From NCBI GenBank assembly GCA_019915015.1, contig JAHBBC010000034.1, positions 124,001-188,000 on the forward strand: a stretch of 64,000 nt of DNA. Reading direction: 5' to 3'. Below the pieces are notes generated by a model that did not search any database, was not told where the DNA came from, and saw nothing but the letters and a program-made list of their open reading frames with translations. Every line of letters begins with the position of its first letter. Positions within the stretch are counted from its first letter, which is position 1. Source of the DNA: Auriscalpium vulgare. Its lineage: Eukaryota > Basidiomycota > Agaricomycetes > Russulales > Auriscalpiaceae. The position numbers and the translations under genes were made by a program. Below are positions 11,661 to 23,331 of the stretch, one piece after another.

Positions 11661-12605
11661 CTAGATATTGTATCCGTGTCGCTTCACGATGTCAAGAAAG
11701 TCACTGTAATAGGTATCATCCGGTGTCCGGCCAAGCGTGGGCTGGATACCGTACATGTCCATGCTGCGTCGGTTGGCCTGCAATGCGACGAACCCGAGAA
11801 GTTCCTTGGCGAGTGGCCACTCATCCTTCCAAGCCTCCGGCGGGTTGTCGATGTAAGACTGCACGCCTGATGACAAAAAAGCCAACTTTTCTTTGTAGCA
11901 TCGATCATGGTCTCCTGTATCCCACACGTCGGCTGGACCTCCCCTGAGCCTCTTGCCGTCTTCGCGGAAGCCGAAGAACACAAAGGTGAGGATCCAGATG
12001 AACGATTCCAGTTCGTCATAGTAGGTCCTCTCGATTTTCCTGGCCCGATACCTGGAATTGAGGAGCTCGAGCGGCATGAAGGGGATGGTGCCGGTGCGTT
12101 TTCGGCAGCTGTGGGCATTTTCTTGTCCTTCGGTATCCCAATCTTTGAGAACGCCGCATACGGCGCCGTTCTCCCTGTCGTACATGAGGTTGTACAGGCT
12201 AGGACCTCTGAGTTGGATGCCGTTTTTCCATTGATCATGATGATGGCCTATATACAAGTCAGCGCGACTCGGAGAGGATTTGAGGGGCGACGTACACTTT
12301 ACACAATCGAACCACGCTTTCACAAATTCGCGGCCGCGCAGTTCATGGATCGGGCGCAGCGTTTTGGCGACGATGCCGCGAGGCATACGGTGCCTAGGGA
12401 CGCTTGTGGGCTAGGTGAGCAGTTGAGCATGATTTCAGGTGTGATCAAAGACTAACCTGGCACCGTGACCTCCGGTCTGCGCTTGAGATGTAGTCCCCTT
12501 GTTGTCGGAGGGCGTCGCCTGCAAGCCCTGCACAGGCTGGATCTGAGGCGGCGTTGTAGGAGGCTCAGGGCCCGCGACATTGACGAGGTTATTGGTATCA
12601 GACAT
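11661..12605 (-). CDS. FunK1-derived gene: leader exon fused to C-lobe, HRD lost
   Basis: Three-exon model: 12605-12457, 12393-12296 and 12247-11661, 277 aa, all phases consistent. Exon 1 (MSDTNN...GTTSQAQTGGHGAR) is homologous to the leader exon of the full-length kinases. Exon 2 jumps directly to the RPIHELRGREFVKAWFDC segment, skipping the N-terminal domain and N-lobe. In exon 3 the catalytic HRD loop reads QLRGPSLYN (Asp replaced by Gly), and the metal-binding motif reads DWDTEG, with part of the following segment deleted. ERTYYDELESFIW and the C-tail are kept. A catalytically dead product is expected if it is expressed. An inverted paralogue with the same fusion lies at 43,259-44,221. 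Confidence 0.68.
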
Positions 12606-13986
12606 TAGACCTGGGATGCAGGCCGTGAGGTTCGATGTTAGCTGTAACAGAGCGGCTGTCGGGCTCACAGAGTATCAAAGGCAGCGACGATGAGGTGGTT
12701 GTTGCGGTCAGAAAGCTGAGAGACGCTGCTCTTGAGGTAACCATACCGCTGGCGCTCCTAGTGGCCCGGCCGAGCACAACGTCACAGCTGCGGTCGGACG
12801 GATGGAGACCGAAGAGGTGGCTCGATTTCTGATGGGTGGCGACTACGGCAAAAATACAACAACGTTATTCGCGACGCGCTTCTTGTGCCACGACCACGCA
12901 CCTTCGATACTACAAGAAGATCCCTGCAACGAGATGGCTTATTGTTCTGAGGTACGCGACGCCTAACCGAAAGAATGAATGGAGAGCGTAAGCGTCACGG
13001 TTCCCGGTCCTTGTGCTTACTACTTACAGTACTTGCGTTTGGGCCGCGTAGTAACATCAGGGCTCCTCAGGGGAACCTGATCTGCAGAAGGCCAGCGTTC
13101 TGGAAGTTCGACGCCGGCAAATGGTGTGTATCTGCGATTCGGATCTGATGGAGTACGCGTAATTGTTCTTGTGCAAGGACATGTGGATCACGCAGAAGAT
13201 CTTGCGCCGTTGTCTGCTTGTTCTCTGCGTATTGATCCTTCGACTTGAGATCTGGTTGAGATCTGCTCTCGTCAACGGTCTTCTGCCGCGAAATGCCAGA
13301 AAGCATTGACGAACGGGTGCAACACGTTCATTTGGGCCGCCACTGATTCGATGTAAGCGTGTGAACGACGAACGTATGGTAATCAGTACGAACTAGACGA
13401 CGCCGCGGCCGCAGGAGCTCGAGGGGCATGTAGGGTGTGGTGCGTGCGTTCTTGGGTGTCGTGGGTGCTGTCTCCGTCGACGTTGGCAACTCCCAGTCGC
13501 TTAGAACGTCGCAGGTGGCGCTGCAACCTTCGCAGCACATGGGATGAGAGATGATTGTCGTGTCTCCACGAACGATGATGACCGTGACTAGTACTTTTGT
13601 ACCTGTCAGTGTGACTACAAAACTCATCCAGGTGCAACGTACATTTCGCGCAAGTAAGCCACGCCTTGACAAATGCATAGAATAGCTGTTCAGCTCCCGA
13701 CCGCGTGAAGACCACGACGCGAAGTACATGGTGCCAACTGGCATTTGATGACAGACTCCTGAGAGCATGATTGAAGCATGAAGTTGACCGTCGCCCGATT
13801 TCGAATAGAGAACGAGAGAGCCGATGGAGCCACGAGTCAGCGGCGATGGAGCGATGCGCGAGGACATCTGCACGGGAAACGCAGGGCGATGTATAGTACA
13901 ATGCGCAGCGACTGGCAAGATTCCTGTCGACGAGAGTTGTACGCGGAAGAGGCCCGGCAGAAGCCGGCCGTTTGGCATACCATCGG
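12296..13986. repeat. IR3 left arm (pairs with 41,880-43,568)
   Basis: The arm is near-identical in inverted orientation to 41,880-43,568; for example the 79-aa frame at 13,067-13,306 (-) is identical to 42,556-42,795 (+). The match starts at cgatggtatgccaaacggcc (left 13,986, right 41,880) and decays inside the kinase genes that form the other end. It holds the leader exon, its upstream region and a decayed short FunK1 copy. Confidence 0.8.
13328..13986 (-). pseudogene. Decayed short FunK1 copy
   Basis: Recognisable pieces in shifting frames: FVKAWLTCAKC before a GTACGTTGC donor, HHRSWRRDN-like text after the acceptor, then CDVLSDWELPTS and YMPLELL. The metal-binding DWD has become DWE, the HRD loop is gone, and sequence after MPLELL stops matching. 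The remainder is open but unrelated. The inverted copy at 41,880-42,534 shares nearly every lesion, so decay preceded the duplication. Confidence 0.65.
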
Positions 13987-13999
13987 CTCCCGGTCCACC

Positions 14000-14211
14000 G
14001 TGATTTCGCAGAGGTCTCGTCTGCGTCGCACAATCTGAGCTTCTGATTTCACTATGTACAAGACGTGTCTGCTACATTATAATAGTACATACGAGAATGC
14101 GCATTGACGATGCAGTCCATGTCCTGAAGGTACGCGTAATTCAATCAAAATCTACCTGCATGCCAGAAAAAAGTACAAATCGGTGTGGAGTGGGTATTGC
14201 ATTGCGTGGAG
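14000..14211. repeat. FunK1 3'-flank repeat, type B (partial copy)
   Basis: Related to the stretches at 22,004-22,447, 24,480-24,893, 55,449-55,860, 60,436-60,850 and 62,884-63,336. Shared features are gaagctcagattg-type sequence, a block around tacatacgagaatgcgcat, and attacgcgtaccttca, all immediately downstream of FunK1 genes of the HRDPSLAN or QRGPN groups. Confidence 0.6.
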
Positions 14212-15075
14212 TCACTGCACTGAATATTCGAGTACCTTCATGACCTCCTGCACTTTCTCGTAATAGGCATCATCCGATGTGGGGTCAATGACTTTGACGG
14301 GCTTAGCCCCCCGGGGAACGATGACAGTGGCTGGTTTGGTGGTCTGTCGGATGAGCCAGGCTACTGCGGTGAGGTTGAGAAGGCTATATGCTAGTGGCCA
14401 GTCATCCTTCCAAACCTCCGCAATGTCTTCCTTCTCCATGCCATCTATCACAAAGACGAGCTTCTTCTCGTAACATTCCTCATAGTCTCCTGTTTCCCAT
14501 GTGGCGGCTGGCCGCGGACCTTTCTTGAGCCTCTCCCCGTCTTCGCCGAAGCTGAGGAACTCAAACACGAGGACCCAGACGAACTACTCCAGGTCGTGAT
14601 AGTAGGTCCTCGCGATCTTTCCATCCCAGTACTCGGAATCGAGTAGCGCGAGCGGCATGAAGGGGACGGTGCCGGTGCGTTCTACGTAGGTGTGCTCTCC
14701 TGAGATGTTTCCCAGGTCCCAATCGTTGAGAATGCCGTGAACGGTGCCGTCTGAATCCTTGTAGTACATGAGGTTGGCGAGGCTCGGATCTCTGTGTTGA
14801 ATGCCCTCTTTCCACACATGATAATGGCCTAGATACAAGTCAGCGTGACTCAGAGTAAGTTGAAGTGGCGACGTACACTTAACACAGTCATACCACGCTT
14901 TCACGAATTCTGGGCGGCGCAGTTCACGGATCGGCTGCAGCGACTGGAAGGCGACGGTGCGAGGCGCGCGGCGATTGAGGTTCGATAGAGGACGAAGTGT
15001 ATCACAAATGCCGCCCATCTCCAAATGAGGGTTCTCAGAGTCAGCCGGCGGCAAAGCGAGGATGCGCGAGGGCAT
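14212..15075 (-). pseudogene. Short FunK1 with a single nonsense codon
   Basis: Exon 1 15075-14877 and exon 2 14828-14212 give a 271-aa reading frame interrupted only by TAG at 14586-14584, where paralogues have TCG (YYHDLE-stop-FVWVL instead of YYHDLESFVWVL). Before the stop it has an intact HRDPSLAN loop and DWDLG. After it the frame is conserved to the usual LEYSVQ end. The 49-nt intron is in the usual place. This is either a very young pseudogene, a sequencing error, or a truncated 187-aa product. The segment KKGPRPAATWETGDYEECYE resembles the middle of the copy at 62.5 kb. Confidence 0.8.
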
Positions 15076-15395
15076 GCGCAGCGAGAACGTGAATGCGAGC
15101 AGGCGCCTGGCGTGGGGGCGGGTGGTCGTGGAGGTGAAAGAGCCTGAGCGAGGGAAATGGGAACAATGATTTTGAGCGACACCAACGGCGGCGTGCCAAA
15201 CTCGAGGTAGGTGTGGGTGTCGGCTGTCGACAAGGCTGCCACGATGTATGCATGCGGTCAGGGTGCCGGCGCGACTGGGCGTCTGCCGTGGAGATACGCG
15301 TACGACTGTGAATGTTTAGTCGAAATGCAGCGACTTGTATGCCAAAATGATAGCACTTACGGTTTGGTTTGCACTGGGCATTGGATCGCGCGGCG

Positions 15396-15835
15396 TCACT
15401 GCACCAGATATCCGTGTCGCTTCACGATGTCAAGAACGGCACTGTGATGGGTATCATCCAGTATCGGCTCAAGCACGGCTTGGGAATCCCACATGATCAG
15501 CTGTCGTCGGTAGAGCCGGGATAAGATCACCCAGAGGAGATCCACGGCTAGTGGCCACTGAGCCTTCCAAGCCTCCGGCGGGTTTTTGATGAAAGAGATT
15601 AACTCGACACAAATCCCGGCGCGACGTACATCTCACACAATCGAGCCAGGCTTTTACGAACTCGTCGCCACGCAGCTCGCGGATCGGCATTAGCATTTCG
15701 ATGGCGATGGTGCGAAGCACACGCGTTCGTGACGGGACGAAGGCCCGGGGCTTCACGGACGTCGCGCGTTTGCGAATGACAACAGTTGATGGCGCCATAG
15801 GCCGGCGGCAGCGACGCGAGGGTGCGCGAAGGCAT
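15396..15835 (-). pseudogene. FunK1 copy with internal core deletion
   Basis: From ATG 15,835 the frame follows exon 1 of the short kinases at 22.4 and 62 kb (MPSRTLAS... EAPGLRPV). It loses 8 bp (tcggccgg in paralogues), which shifts the frame, then shows IRELRGDEFVKAWLDCVRC. At about 15,600 it jumps to the family's C-tail (NPPEAWKAQWPLA ... DIVKRHGYLVQ, stop at 15,396). The catalytic loop, DWD motif and activation region are all missing. The tail matches the group at 11.7/43.3 kb better than its own N-terminus, pointing to a recombination junction. Confidence 0.7.
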
Positions 15836-15839
15836 GTCC

Positions 15840-16771
15840 AGAAATGGCGTGAATGCGCGATGGGTCGTGGGCGCAGGCAGTGTGGGGCGTGGCGTGGTGT
15901 GGTGTCGGGTGGTTGAATGCTGACGAGCGAGAGGCTGAGCGCACAACGCGACGAACAGCGTTGTACTGACAAGGTAGGCAGAGGGCTCCGGTGATGTCCG
16001 TTGTCGACGAGGGCACCTGCCACCACGATGTATGCGCGCATCAGGGTTGGGCGCCGGGCGCGAATGGGCGACGACTCGAGGACGCACCTCGTGCGTGCAC
16101 GCGGAGAGCGATCGTGCGTTGAGTGCAGACCCCAGGGAATAATACTGGCCATGGAAGATGAGGATGCGGGCGAGTGTAGCTCCCTGCACGCAAGGTGACG
16201 GTCACCTGTGCTCGAAGGTTGAACGTCGGCTGCTGCAGGTTCGTATCTCTGGAGCACTCACATAGTGCCCATCGTTACGATCGTAGCGTCTAGTATTCAA
16301 TATCCAGCCTTTGATGCGCGCCCAGATGTGTGTCGCGAGGTTGACGCGATGTGCGCGTGGTTTAGTGATGGCTGGGACACGCGTGTGCGATGCTGAGTTT
16401 GTGTTGAGTACCCGACTAGCCGTAATACTAATAGCAACATAGGCTCTACGTGGAGGAGTGTCAGCTCAGCAACGCTTGCTCGGCGGTCTGCTCGTCGAGA
16501 CATCAGGTCCGGCTTGTGAGAGGGGAAAATTGTGCCAATTAGATGTCGAAGCAGACATCGAGAAGACAGGCAACAGTCAGGCGACGCGGTCGAGATACCC
16601 GAGAGCCAATGTAGCCACGAGGGCGGCGGCGGTGGCGACGACGCAGCATTGCGTCTGAGAACGTGCGGCGATGTATGTGTGTGCGAGGCAACTGCAAGAG
16701 CCGCTCAGGGCGAGAGTTGGAGTTGGGCGCCTCCGACCGGACGGGATCGGGCCGATAGTACTTGCTCGTTT
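15840..16771. repeat. 5'-flank repeats of short FunK1 genes
   Basis: No intact gene. About 15,900-16,290 matches the upstream regions at 1.7-2.05, 23.3-23.8 and 61.55-61.95 kb. About 16,300-16,680 is another copy of the 0.3-kb module also at 23.88-24.20 kb. The end (gggatcgggccgatagtacttgctcg) is shared with about 24,260, and the hAT element is inserted just after it. Confidence 0.6.
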
Positions 16772-16779
16772 CCTTAGTT

Positions 16780-16801
16780 TAGTGTTGCCGCAAAGCAAAG
16801 C
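16780..16801 (+). repeat. hAT left terminal inverted repeat
   Basis: TAGTGTTGCCGCAAAGCAAAGC; exact inverse of 20,896-20,917. Preceded by target duplication CCTTAGTT. Confidence 0.95.
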
Positions 16802-17309
16802 GCTCTAAGCTTGGAGTCAAAGCAAAGCGGCACTATGCCCATATCCGGCACCTCAAGTTCGTATCAAAGTGCCTCGAGACACCTCGGCGATTTCCGCACA
16901 TAGAGCACGGGGACAGTCGCGCAGCGCAACGCGGCCGACGCCTCTGTCCTCCTCCCGTCATCAGCACTTTCCTCCCTTCACTCGCTCTCAACGTTGGTCT
17001 GTGCGGACCGCATCTTGACGAGGCCGCTAAGCGACCGGACGCGCTCCACGTTGTCATGCAATCGACACAGGCCTCCCGACGCCGCCATTTCAAAATCTCA
17101 AAGCAGCACTAGCTCAGGATCGTCGGGGTGGTGTAGAATGTTGGCTAGAAGTGTGGGGTCGTCGTCAGCGTCGTCGGGTAGGAGCAGGGCCGTGATATCA
17201 CCGGTATTTTCTTCGATTTTGCTGCCTTTTACTCCACATTGTCCTGCTATTTAATGAGAGAATTATTGTCCCATCATGAACTCCCGGCCTGCTAGCCTGG
17301 CCTCTCGCC

Positions 17310-20300
17310 ATGGCGAACATCTGCTCCTGCACAAACTCCCGCCCCGGTGCTCTGTGTACGGGCGCATGTCGACGCTTGAACACCATCATCCCCTCATCAC
17401 AACATCCAGCATCGTACACATCCTTTCCGACTCAGACTACGCACTTTCCCCAGCCCTATCCCTTGACTACCTACGCCGCACATCCCCAGACCCCTCCCAC
17501 GACCACATACTCGCAATTCTGGGAGCGCTTCCCAACTGCAGCACCCAATGTATCTGGACTCGGCTTGGTCCCAGCACACCCCATCACCCCCGCGCGCCCC
17601 GCGCTGCGGGAGTCGACAGCTTCTGTCAACAATACGCCATCGAAGCGCAAGCGCGCTGGGCCGGAGCCAGCCTCAGAGCACACATCGCGCAGACGTAGGC
17701 GTGCCTCGCCGACCCATGCCAGTGCGCCGGCACAGCCGTTGTTTGCGGAGGCGTTCATCCCCGCGACGAGTCTTGCACCCCCGCCGCAGGGTGTATACGG
17801 TGTCGGACCTCCGGTTGCACTCAACGTCGGGGCAGTGCCGACACCTGCAGGGGCAAGTTCGGCGACTCCCGCCCAATATAAGTCGCTACTGCGCAAGTCA
17901 AAGGACTCGACGGCGCTCGCGACAGACGTTTGGTATTTCGTGCGTCCGTTAGACTCGCAAGAGCCTCCCATATCCCTGCCGGAGATGGAGCCGCTCATCA
18001 AGACCCGTCCTAAAGCGAAGTTTGTTGGTTGTCGTCTATGCCCGTAAGGATTCCAATCGTCCTTTTTGTTCTGTGAGCTAATATGGATTCCAGTTTCCCT
18101 AGTAAATGGCAGACATGGAGCAATACAAACACGCAGACGTCTGTTATACGCCGGCACTTGATCAAGCACCACAAGACCATTTACGATCAGGCTGTCTTGT
18201 CGGAGAAGCTGAAAGGCTGGGACAAGGCGGGTGGACCATCTGCAGCGTCGGAATCCGAGCCGAACTCGAAGGACAAGTGTCCTAGGATTATTACCCTGGA
18301 TGGATTCTACGAGCGTCTGATACGCTGGATTGCTGTCGACGATCAAGTAAGTCTTGAGGCCGTGATTTTCTGAAGCGCCGTCTGACCATTGACCTACTAC
18401 CTAGTCTATCAATGTCGTCGACTCGCCCGAATTACGCGATCTCTTACTCTACATAGGCACCGACCTCGACGAACGTGATCTTCCGCATAGGACGAAGGTT
18501 ACCCAGCTTATCATAGCACGTTTCAAGATTGAGTACGAGGAGCTCATCCGGGATGTGCAGGTATGTTGCACGACGTCTGTCTGTCCAAATTCTCATTGCT
18601 GATGATTGCCTAGAACGCGGTCGGTCGCCAGTCCTACACAAGTGATATGTGGTCACGGCGGAACCTAGGCGGCTACATGGCGATCACTGTCCATTACTGC
18701 TCGCGACAGCCCAACGGCAATATTGTACTCAAATCACGGCTTATCGCATTTCGACATATCCAAGGCAGCCATACGGGTGCAAATCTTGCCCGTCACTTTG
18801 TGGAGGTCCTGGATGAGTTTGGTGTTGCGCATCGTGTAAGTACTGCCTGTATCGTGCAGCGGTGTACCTGATTGATCTATTTTCTTGACAGATTGGGATG
18901 ATCACACTCGACAATGCATCAACCTGTGCAGCAATGATGACCGAGCTGGCGCGCATCCTTCGCGCGCGTGGGATTCAATTTGATGCTGAGAAGAACCGTA
19001 TTTGGTACGCTGGTCCCTTGTCTTTCTTTTTGCCGCGTCTCATACGTTACCGCAGTTGCTTTCCACATGTCGTGAACATTGCAGTCCAAAGTGGATTGAA
19101 AGAACTCACAGCAGTGCCTTCCCGTTCCGAAGAACAGCTCGAGACGGATGCCCTGCGGCTCAGTGAAGACCCGGCCCTGTTCGCGTTCGACAACGAGTAC
19201 GGCAGCGTTCTCGGCAACGACGTTGTATCATCTGCGCGCTCACTTGTGGGCGCTATACGTGCATCGGGTCAGCGAAGGGAGCGCTTCGAAAATGTCATAC
19301 GATCGGGTAACAAAGCAGGCCTATTCGGTGACGGTGGGCTACGGGTCATCGAGCTGACCAAGGATATGGATGTCCGTTGGTCAACAACGTACATCATGAT
19401 AGACCGCGTCCTGGAGCTGTATCCGGTGCGTGCATTGTCACCTGAGGCGGAGCAGCACACTTACTTCTTTATTCAGGCTATCACAAACTTCCTTGATCAA
19501 GAGGACAACAGCGCGCTCGAGCAACATCGGCTTAACAATATTGATCTGAACGTGCTCGCCGACATCCGCGACTTCCTTATGTGGCCACATCGGGTTCAAG
19601 AGTTGGTATCCGCCGAAAAGACTCCAACACTCTCCGTTGTCCTCCCTGTGTACGAGGATCTACTGGTCACATTGAAGATGCACCGGGATGGAAAACTCAG
19701 TCGGATCGCGCATGGCATCGAAGCCGCTATTAGCAAGCTTGAGAAGTACTTCGAAAAATCAAGGGGCAACGACATATATATTCTCGCAATGAGTAAGTCA
19801 CATCCGTCTCTCTGTCGCCGATTGTCTGACATGCATGTTATAGTGCTGAATCCCACCATCAAAATGACCTGGATCAAGGAACACTGGACCGATGCCGAAT
19901 ATGTACGAGCTCGTGAGCAAATCCACAATAGCGTAAGCTGTCTTCTACTTCATCGGAGTCCTCTTCAACTAATGCTTGATGTGCAGATGCTCGAGTATCA
20001 GCGTGCAATGATGTCCTCGTCATCACCGACTACCTCCGAGGCTGATCCTGGTGTCCTCCCTGTCAAACACACAACAGCATCCACCGCTGCCCATCATCAA
20101 AATGCTGGCCTTTCACAGCTCCGTCGGCTCATGCGAGAGAGCTCCCGCAACACCGATGAGTCGTCCGTCGCCGACACTGACCCTGCCACCGCTAGCTGCG
20201 AGCCTCTGTCCGAGACCGCTAAGGAGGCCCGCGCCCGTGCCATTGTCGATCAAGAACTGCGACGATACGAGTCTGATGGCCTTGTTGTCGATGATGCCGA

Positions 20301-20713
20301 TGACCTGGATCTCATCCAGTTCTGGCAGGTGCGTGGCTTGTCTGCTTGAGATCACCAAGGTGCTCATACTAGATTAGGTCCGAAAGGGCGACTATCCCCT
20401 CCTCTATCGCGTCGCACTCGATGTTCTGCCCGCACAGGCTTCGGCTGTGCCTTGTGAACGCGTTTTCTCATCCAGTAAAGAGACGGATGCACTGCGACGC
20501 TCGAATCTGTCGCCATACATGATGGAAGTCCTTCAGATTCTCAAGTTCTCCTTTCGTGCGGACCGGCTTGACTTTGGGGATGACTGGGTCCCGGGTAACG
20601 ACGATATTTATATGGTTGACATTCCTGTTGAGAATTTGCGGGATTTAATGGAGAAAGGCGACATTGAGAAGCTCTCGAACCTCATCAACGGCGCGGTAGA
20701 TACACGAGTCTAA
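17310..20713 (+). CDS. hAT family transposase (BED finger, hATC dimerisation)
   Basis: Nine-exon model: 17310-18043, 18094-18346, 18405-18560, 18614-18835, 18892-19004, 19056-19792, 19844-19932, 19987-20328, 20378-20713; 993 aa, all introns 49-58 nt and in phase. The first 240 residues are a Pro/Ser-rich region with a basic stretch SKRKRAGP...RRRRRA (likely nuclear targeting). The BED zinc finger has C241-x2-C244 and H266/H271. Catalytic-core landmarks: D392 in TSDMWS, D462 in LDNAST, CCFPHVVNIAV, and MDVRWSTTY. The C-terminal hATC dimerisation region includes CERVFSSSKETDALRR (from about residue 908). No frameshift or stop found. Introns 5 and 6 are both 51 nt and stop-free, so retention would not break the frame. 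Confidence 0.92.
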
Positions 20714-20895
20714 GTAGTATACAATCATATCTATGTTTAATGTGTCACTGTACTCATTTGATCTGCTATACCTCCAATGCGCGTTTGCGAACGTTGCTTG
20801 CAGCACTCGTGACCAACTCGTGGCCTGGGGCGGGCTGCCTTAAAGCGCTTCGAGGTTGCTTTAAAACATTACATAAGCCGCCTCAAGTTTGCTTT

Positions 20896-20917
20896 GCTTT
20901 GCTTTGCGGCAACACTA
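20896..20917 (-). repeat. hAT right terminal inverted repeat
   Basis: GCTTTGCTTTGCGGCAACACTA, exact inverse of the left end; followed by CCTTAGTT. Confidence 0.95.
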
Positions 20918-20925
20918 CCTTAGTT

Positions 20926-22002
20926 CCTTCTCGATAGCTTGCAGCACGCGCAGATGGCACTCCAAGTCACAGATCGCTCGTCGCTGTGACAAACCACCAC
21001 CGATTGCCTCCTCCACCTATCTCGCAGCTACGCGGTCTCGATGGCGCAGTGTCGTGTGCTGAGGCCCGGCTCTGTAAAATTTCGGGGGACTATGGCGTGG
21101 ACGAACACGGTGCGCATAACTGCGCTCTGGCATCTCTCATCTAGTCGCTGACATGACCGTAGACCCCCGAACGCCCACGAGCATTACGCCGCACGCGCGA
21201 GCCTTCCTCGTTGGCCCGATGCCCCTCTGCATCGCAGGGGTTTTATAAGGGTCTGCTTGTCATCGGCCAGCTGAACCGCCCGCTGAGCCGCACCACGGCC
21301 AGCTAAACCGCATCGCCCGCGCCACGCTCCTGTCCGCAGTGCCAGCACCCGCACCGTCCGAGCCACACAAGCCTGCACAAGCCAGCGAGCAAAAAGCCAC
21401 GTTCGTTTGCTACGCTACACCGTGACGGACCGTGCCTCCGCCGTGCCTCCCAGCGATTCCAGTACGCGCGCCCTATTCCGTCTCGCCCGCCCCGTCACGA
21501 CTGATTCGCAACGCAGACATTCGGTCCCAAGCCCGCGCCATCTCGCAGATCCAGGACGGCCGTGCTTCAAGACGGAGCATTGTGGTGGCCTGCGAGGCCT
21601 GTGACTGCGACCGGTCCGTGTTCTGCTTCTCTCAGCCCTGCCTTCGTGCTCACCCTCTTCTCGCCAGCGCCGCGACTTGAACTACCACAAAACACAACAG
21701 TCCTGCCACCTGTCCGCTCCCGCAGTGCCGTGGCGGCCTTCAAGAACCAGTCCACGACACGGTGCGGACGCCCCGCAAGTACGGCAGCTGGCGGCGCAGT
21801 CCACGCTTAGACGATGACGAGGGACCGCGACACAGCGCCAGTGCGCGCTAGCGGGCGCAGCGCACTGTCGGCGGGGTGGTTGGGCAGAGAGTGGCGGAGG
21901 AGAGTGCGCGCGGGGATGGTCCGAGCGCATACGAGCCCGCGCCTCTCCTTCATTTCAATTACCTTCGACAGTAGGATGACTTTTCACTGATGGACCTAGC
22001 CT
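20926..22002. repeat. Dispersed ~1-kb repeat B (copy 2)
   Basis: Direct copy of 2,620-3,720, including cagatcgctcgtcgctgtgac near 20,970 and the segment beginning gtttgctacgctacaccgtg near 21,403. No credible gene. It ends next to the IR1 left arm. Confidence 0.6.
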
Positions 22003-22447
22003 ACGGAACGACTGTCTTCCGCGCAAGGTCGGCAACGGAGACTAGATCTAGCCTAGATATGGGCGGAACAACGGCAATTTTTGACTGCAAATTGAACTCC
22101 ATTATCAAGGTGCGCATGTACAACTGGTATGGATCGTTCGCGTATGCTGAGGCGTGGATTCTGTGCAGCACAATCAAAGTCAAGCAGTACTGTGCGGCTC
22201 GCGGAAGGTTCGTGTGCCGGTCCACCGTGATTTCGCAGAGGACTCGTCTGCGTCGCACAATCTGAGCTTCTGATTTCATTATGTACGAGACCTGTATGCT
22301 ACATAATAATAGTACATACGAGAATGCGCATCGATTTTCGATGCAGTCCATGTGGTGAAGGTACGCGTAATTCAATCACAATCTATACCTGCATGCCGAA
22401 AAACTCAGTACAATTCGGTTTGGAGTGGGCATCCGCATTGCGCGGAG

Positions 22448-23331
22448 TCACTGTACTGAATATCCGTAATCCTCCATGGTCTCGATAACGGTCGTGTAAT
22501 AGGTATCATCCGATGTGGGGTCAACCACGGGCTGGCGGACTCCGCCTGGGCTTCTGGTCCGCCGCCGCTGTAGTCCGGGCCGTCGGAGGACCCAGGCTCC
22601 TGCGGTGACAGTGAGAAGGTCACGCGCTAGTGGCCACTCATCCTTCCAAGCCTGTGCGATGTCTTTCTTCAACATGCCACCTGTCACCACAAAGGCCAGC
22701 TTCTTCTCTTGACACTGCTCATAGTTTCCTGTTTCCCACTCGTCGGCTGCACCTTTCTGGAGCCTCCTCCCGTCTTTGCCGAAGCTGAGAAACTGAAAGA
22801 CGAGGACCCAGATGAACGACTCCAGGTCGTGATAGTAGGTCCTCTCGATTTCTCCAGCCCAATACTTGGAATTGAGGAGCTCGAGCGGCATGAAGGGGAT
22901 GGTGCCGGTGCGTTCTAGGTAGCCGTGAGTGTTTTCTTCTCCTTGGATGTTGGCCAGATCCCAATCGCTGGAAAAGCCGCAAACAGCGCCGCCCTTCCTG
23001 CAGTACATGAAATTGGAGAGGTTAGGCCCTCTCTGTTGGACGCCCTGTTTGCACAGATGACGATGGCCTAGGTACAAGTCAGCGCGCGACTCGGACAGAA
23101 ATCCCGGTGCGACGTACATCTCACACAATCGAGCCATGCTTTCACGAACTCGTCGCCACGCAGCTCGCGGACCGGCTGTAGCATCGCGAAGGCGATGGTG
23201 CGAAGCACACGCCGGCCGACGTTCGCGACGGGACGAAGGCCCGGGGCTTCACGGATGCCGCACATTTCCGAACGAAAGCAGTTGATGGCGCCACGGGTCG
23301 GCGGCGGCGATGCGAGGGTGCGCGAAGGCAT
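22448..23331 (-). CDS. Short FunK1-type protein, HRD lost
   Basis: Exons 23331-23118 and 23067-22448, 277 aa; the 50-nt intron runs GTACGT to CTAG. Exon 1 starts MPSRTLASPPPTRG and contains PVRELRGDEFVKAWLDC. Exon 2 has QRGPNLSNF where HRDPSLAN is expected, so the catalytic Asp is lost. DWDLAN, ERTGTIPFMPLELL and YYHDLESFIW are intact. The C-tail carries an Arg-rich insertion (RRPGLQRRRTRSPGG). No N-lobe. Probably a pseudokinase if translated. The inverted partner at 61,997-62,883 differs in its central third. Confidence 0.7.

Larger units (their letters stand above)
16772..20925 (+). mobile_element. Complete hAT DNA transposon
   Basis: The element spans 16,780-20,917 (4,138 bp). Its ends are perfect 22-bp inverted repeats, TAGTGTTGCCGCAAAGCAAAGC, with further subterminal caaagcaaagc copies. 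It is flanked by a perfect 8-bp target duplication CCTTAGTT at 16,772-16,779 and 20,918-20,925. TAGTG ends, an 8-bp duplication and the encoded BED/hATC transposase all agree with the hAT superfamily. An intact gene and intact ends suggest an autonomous, recently active copy. Confidence 0.96.
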
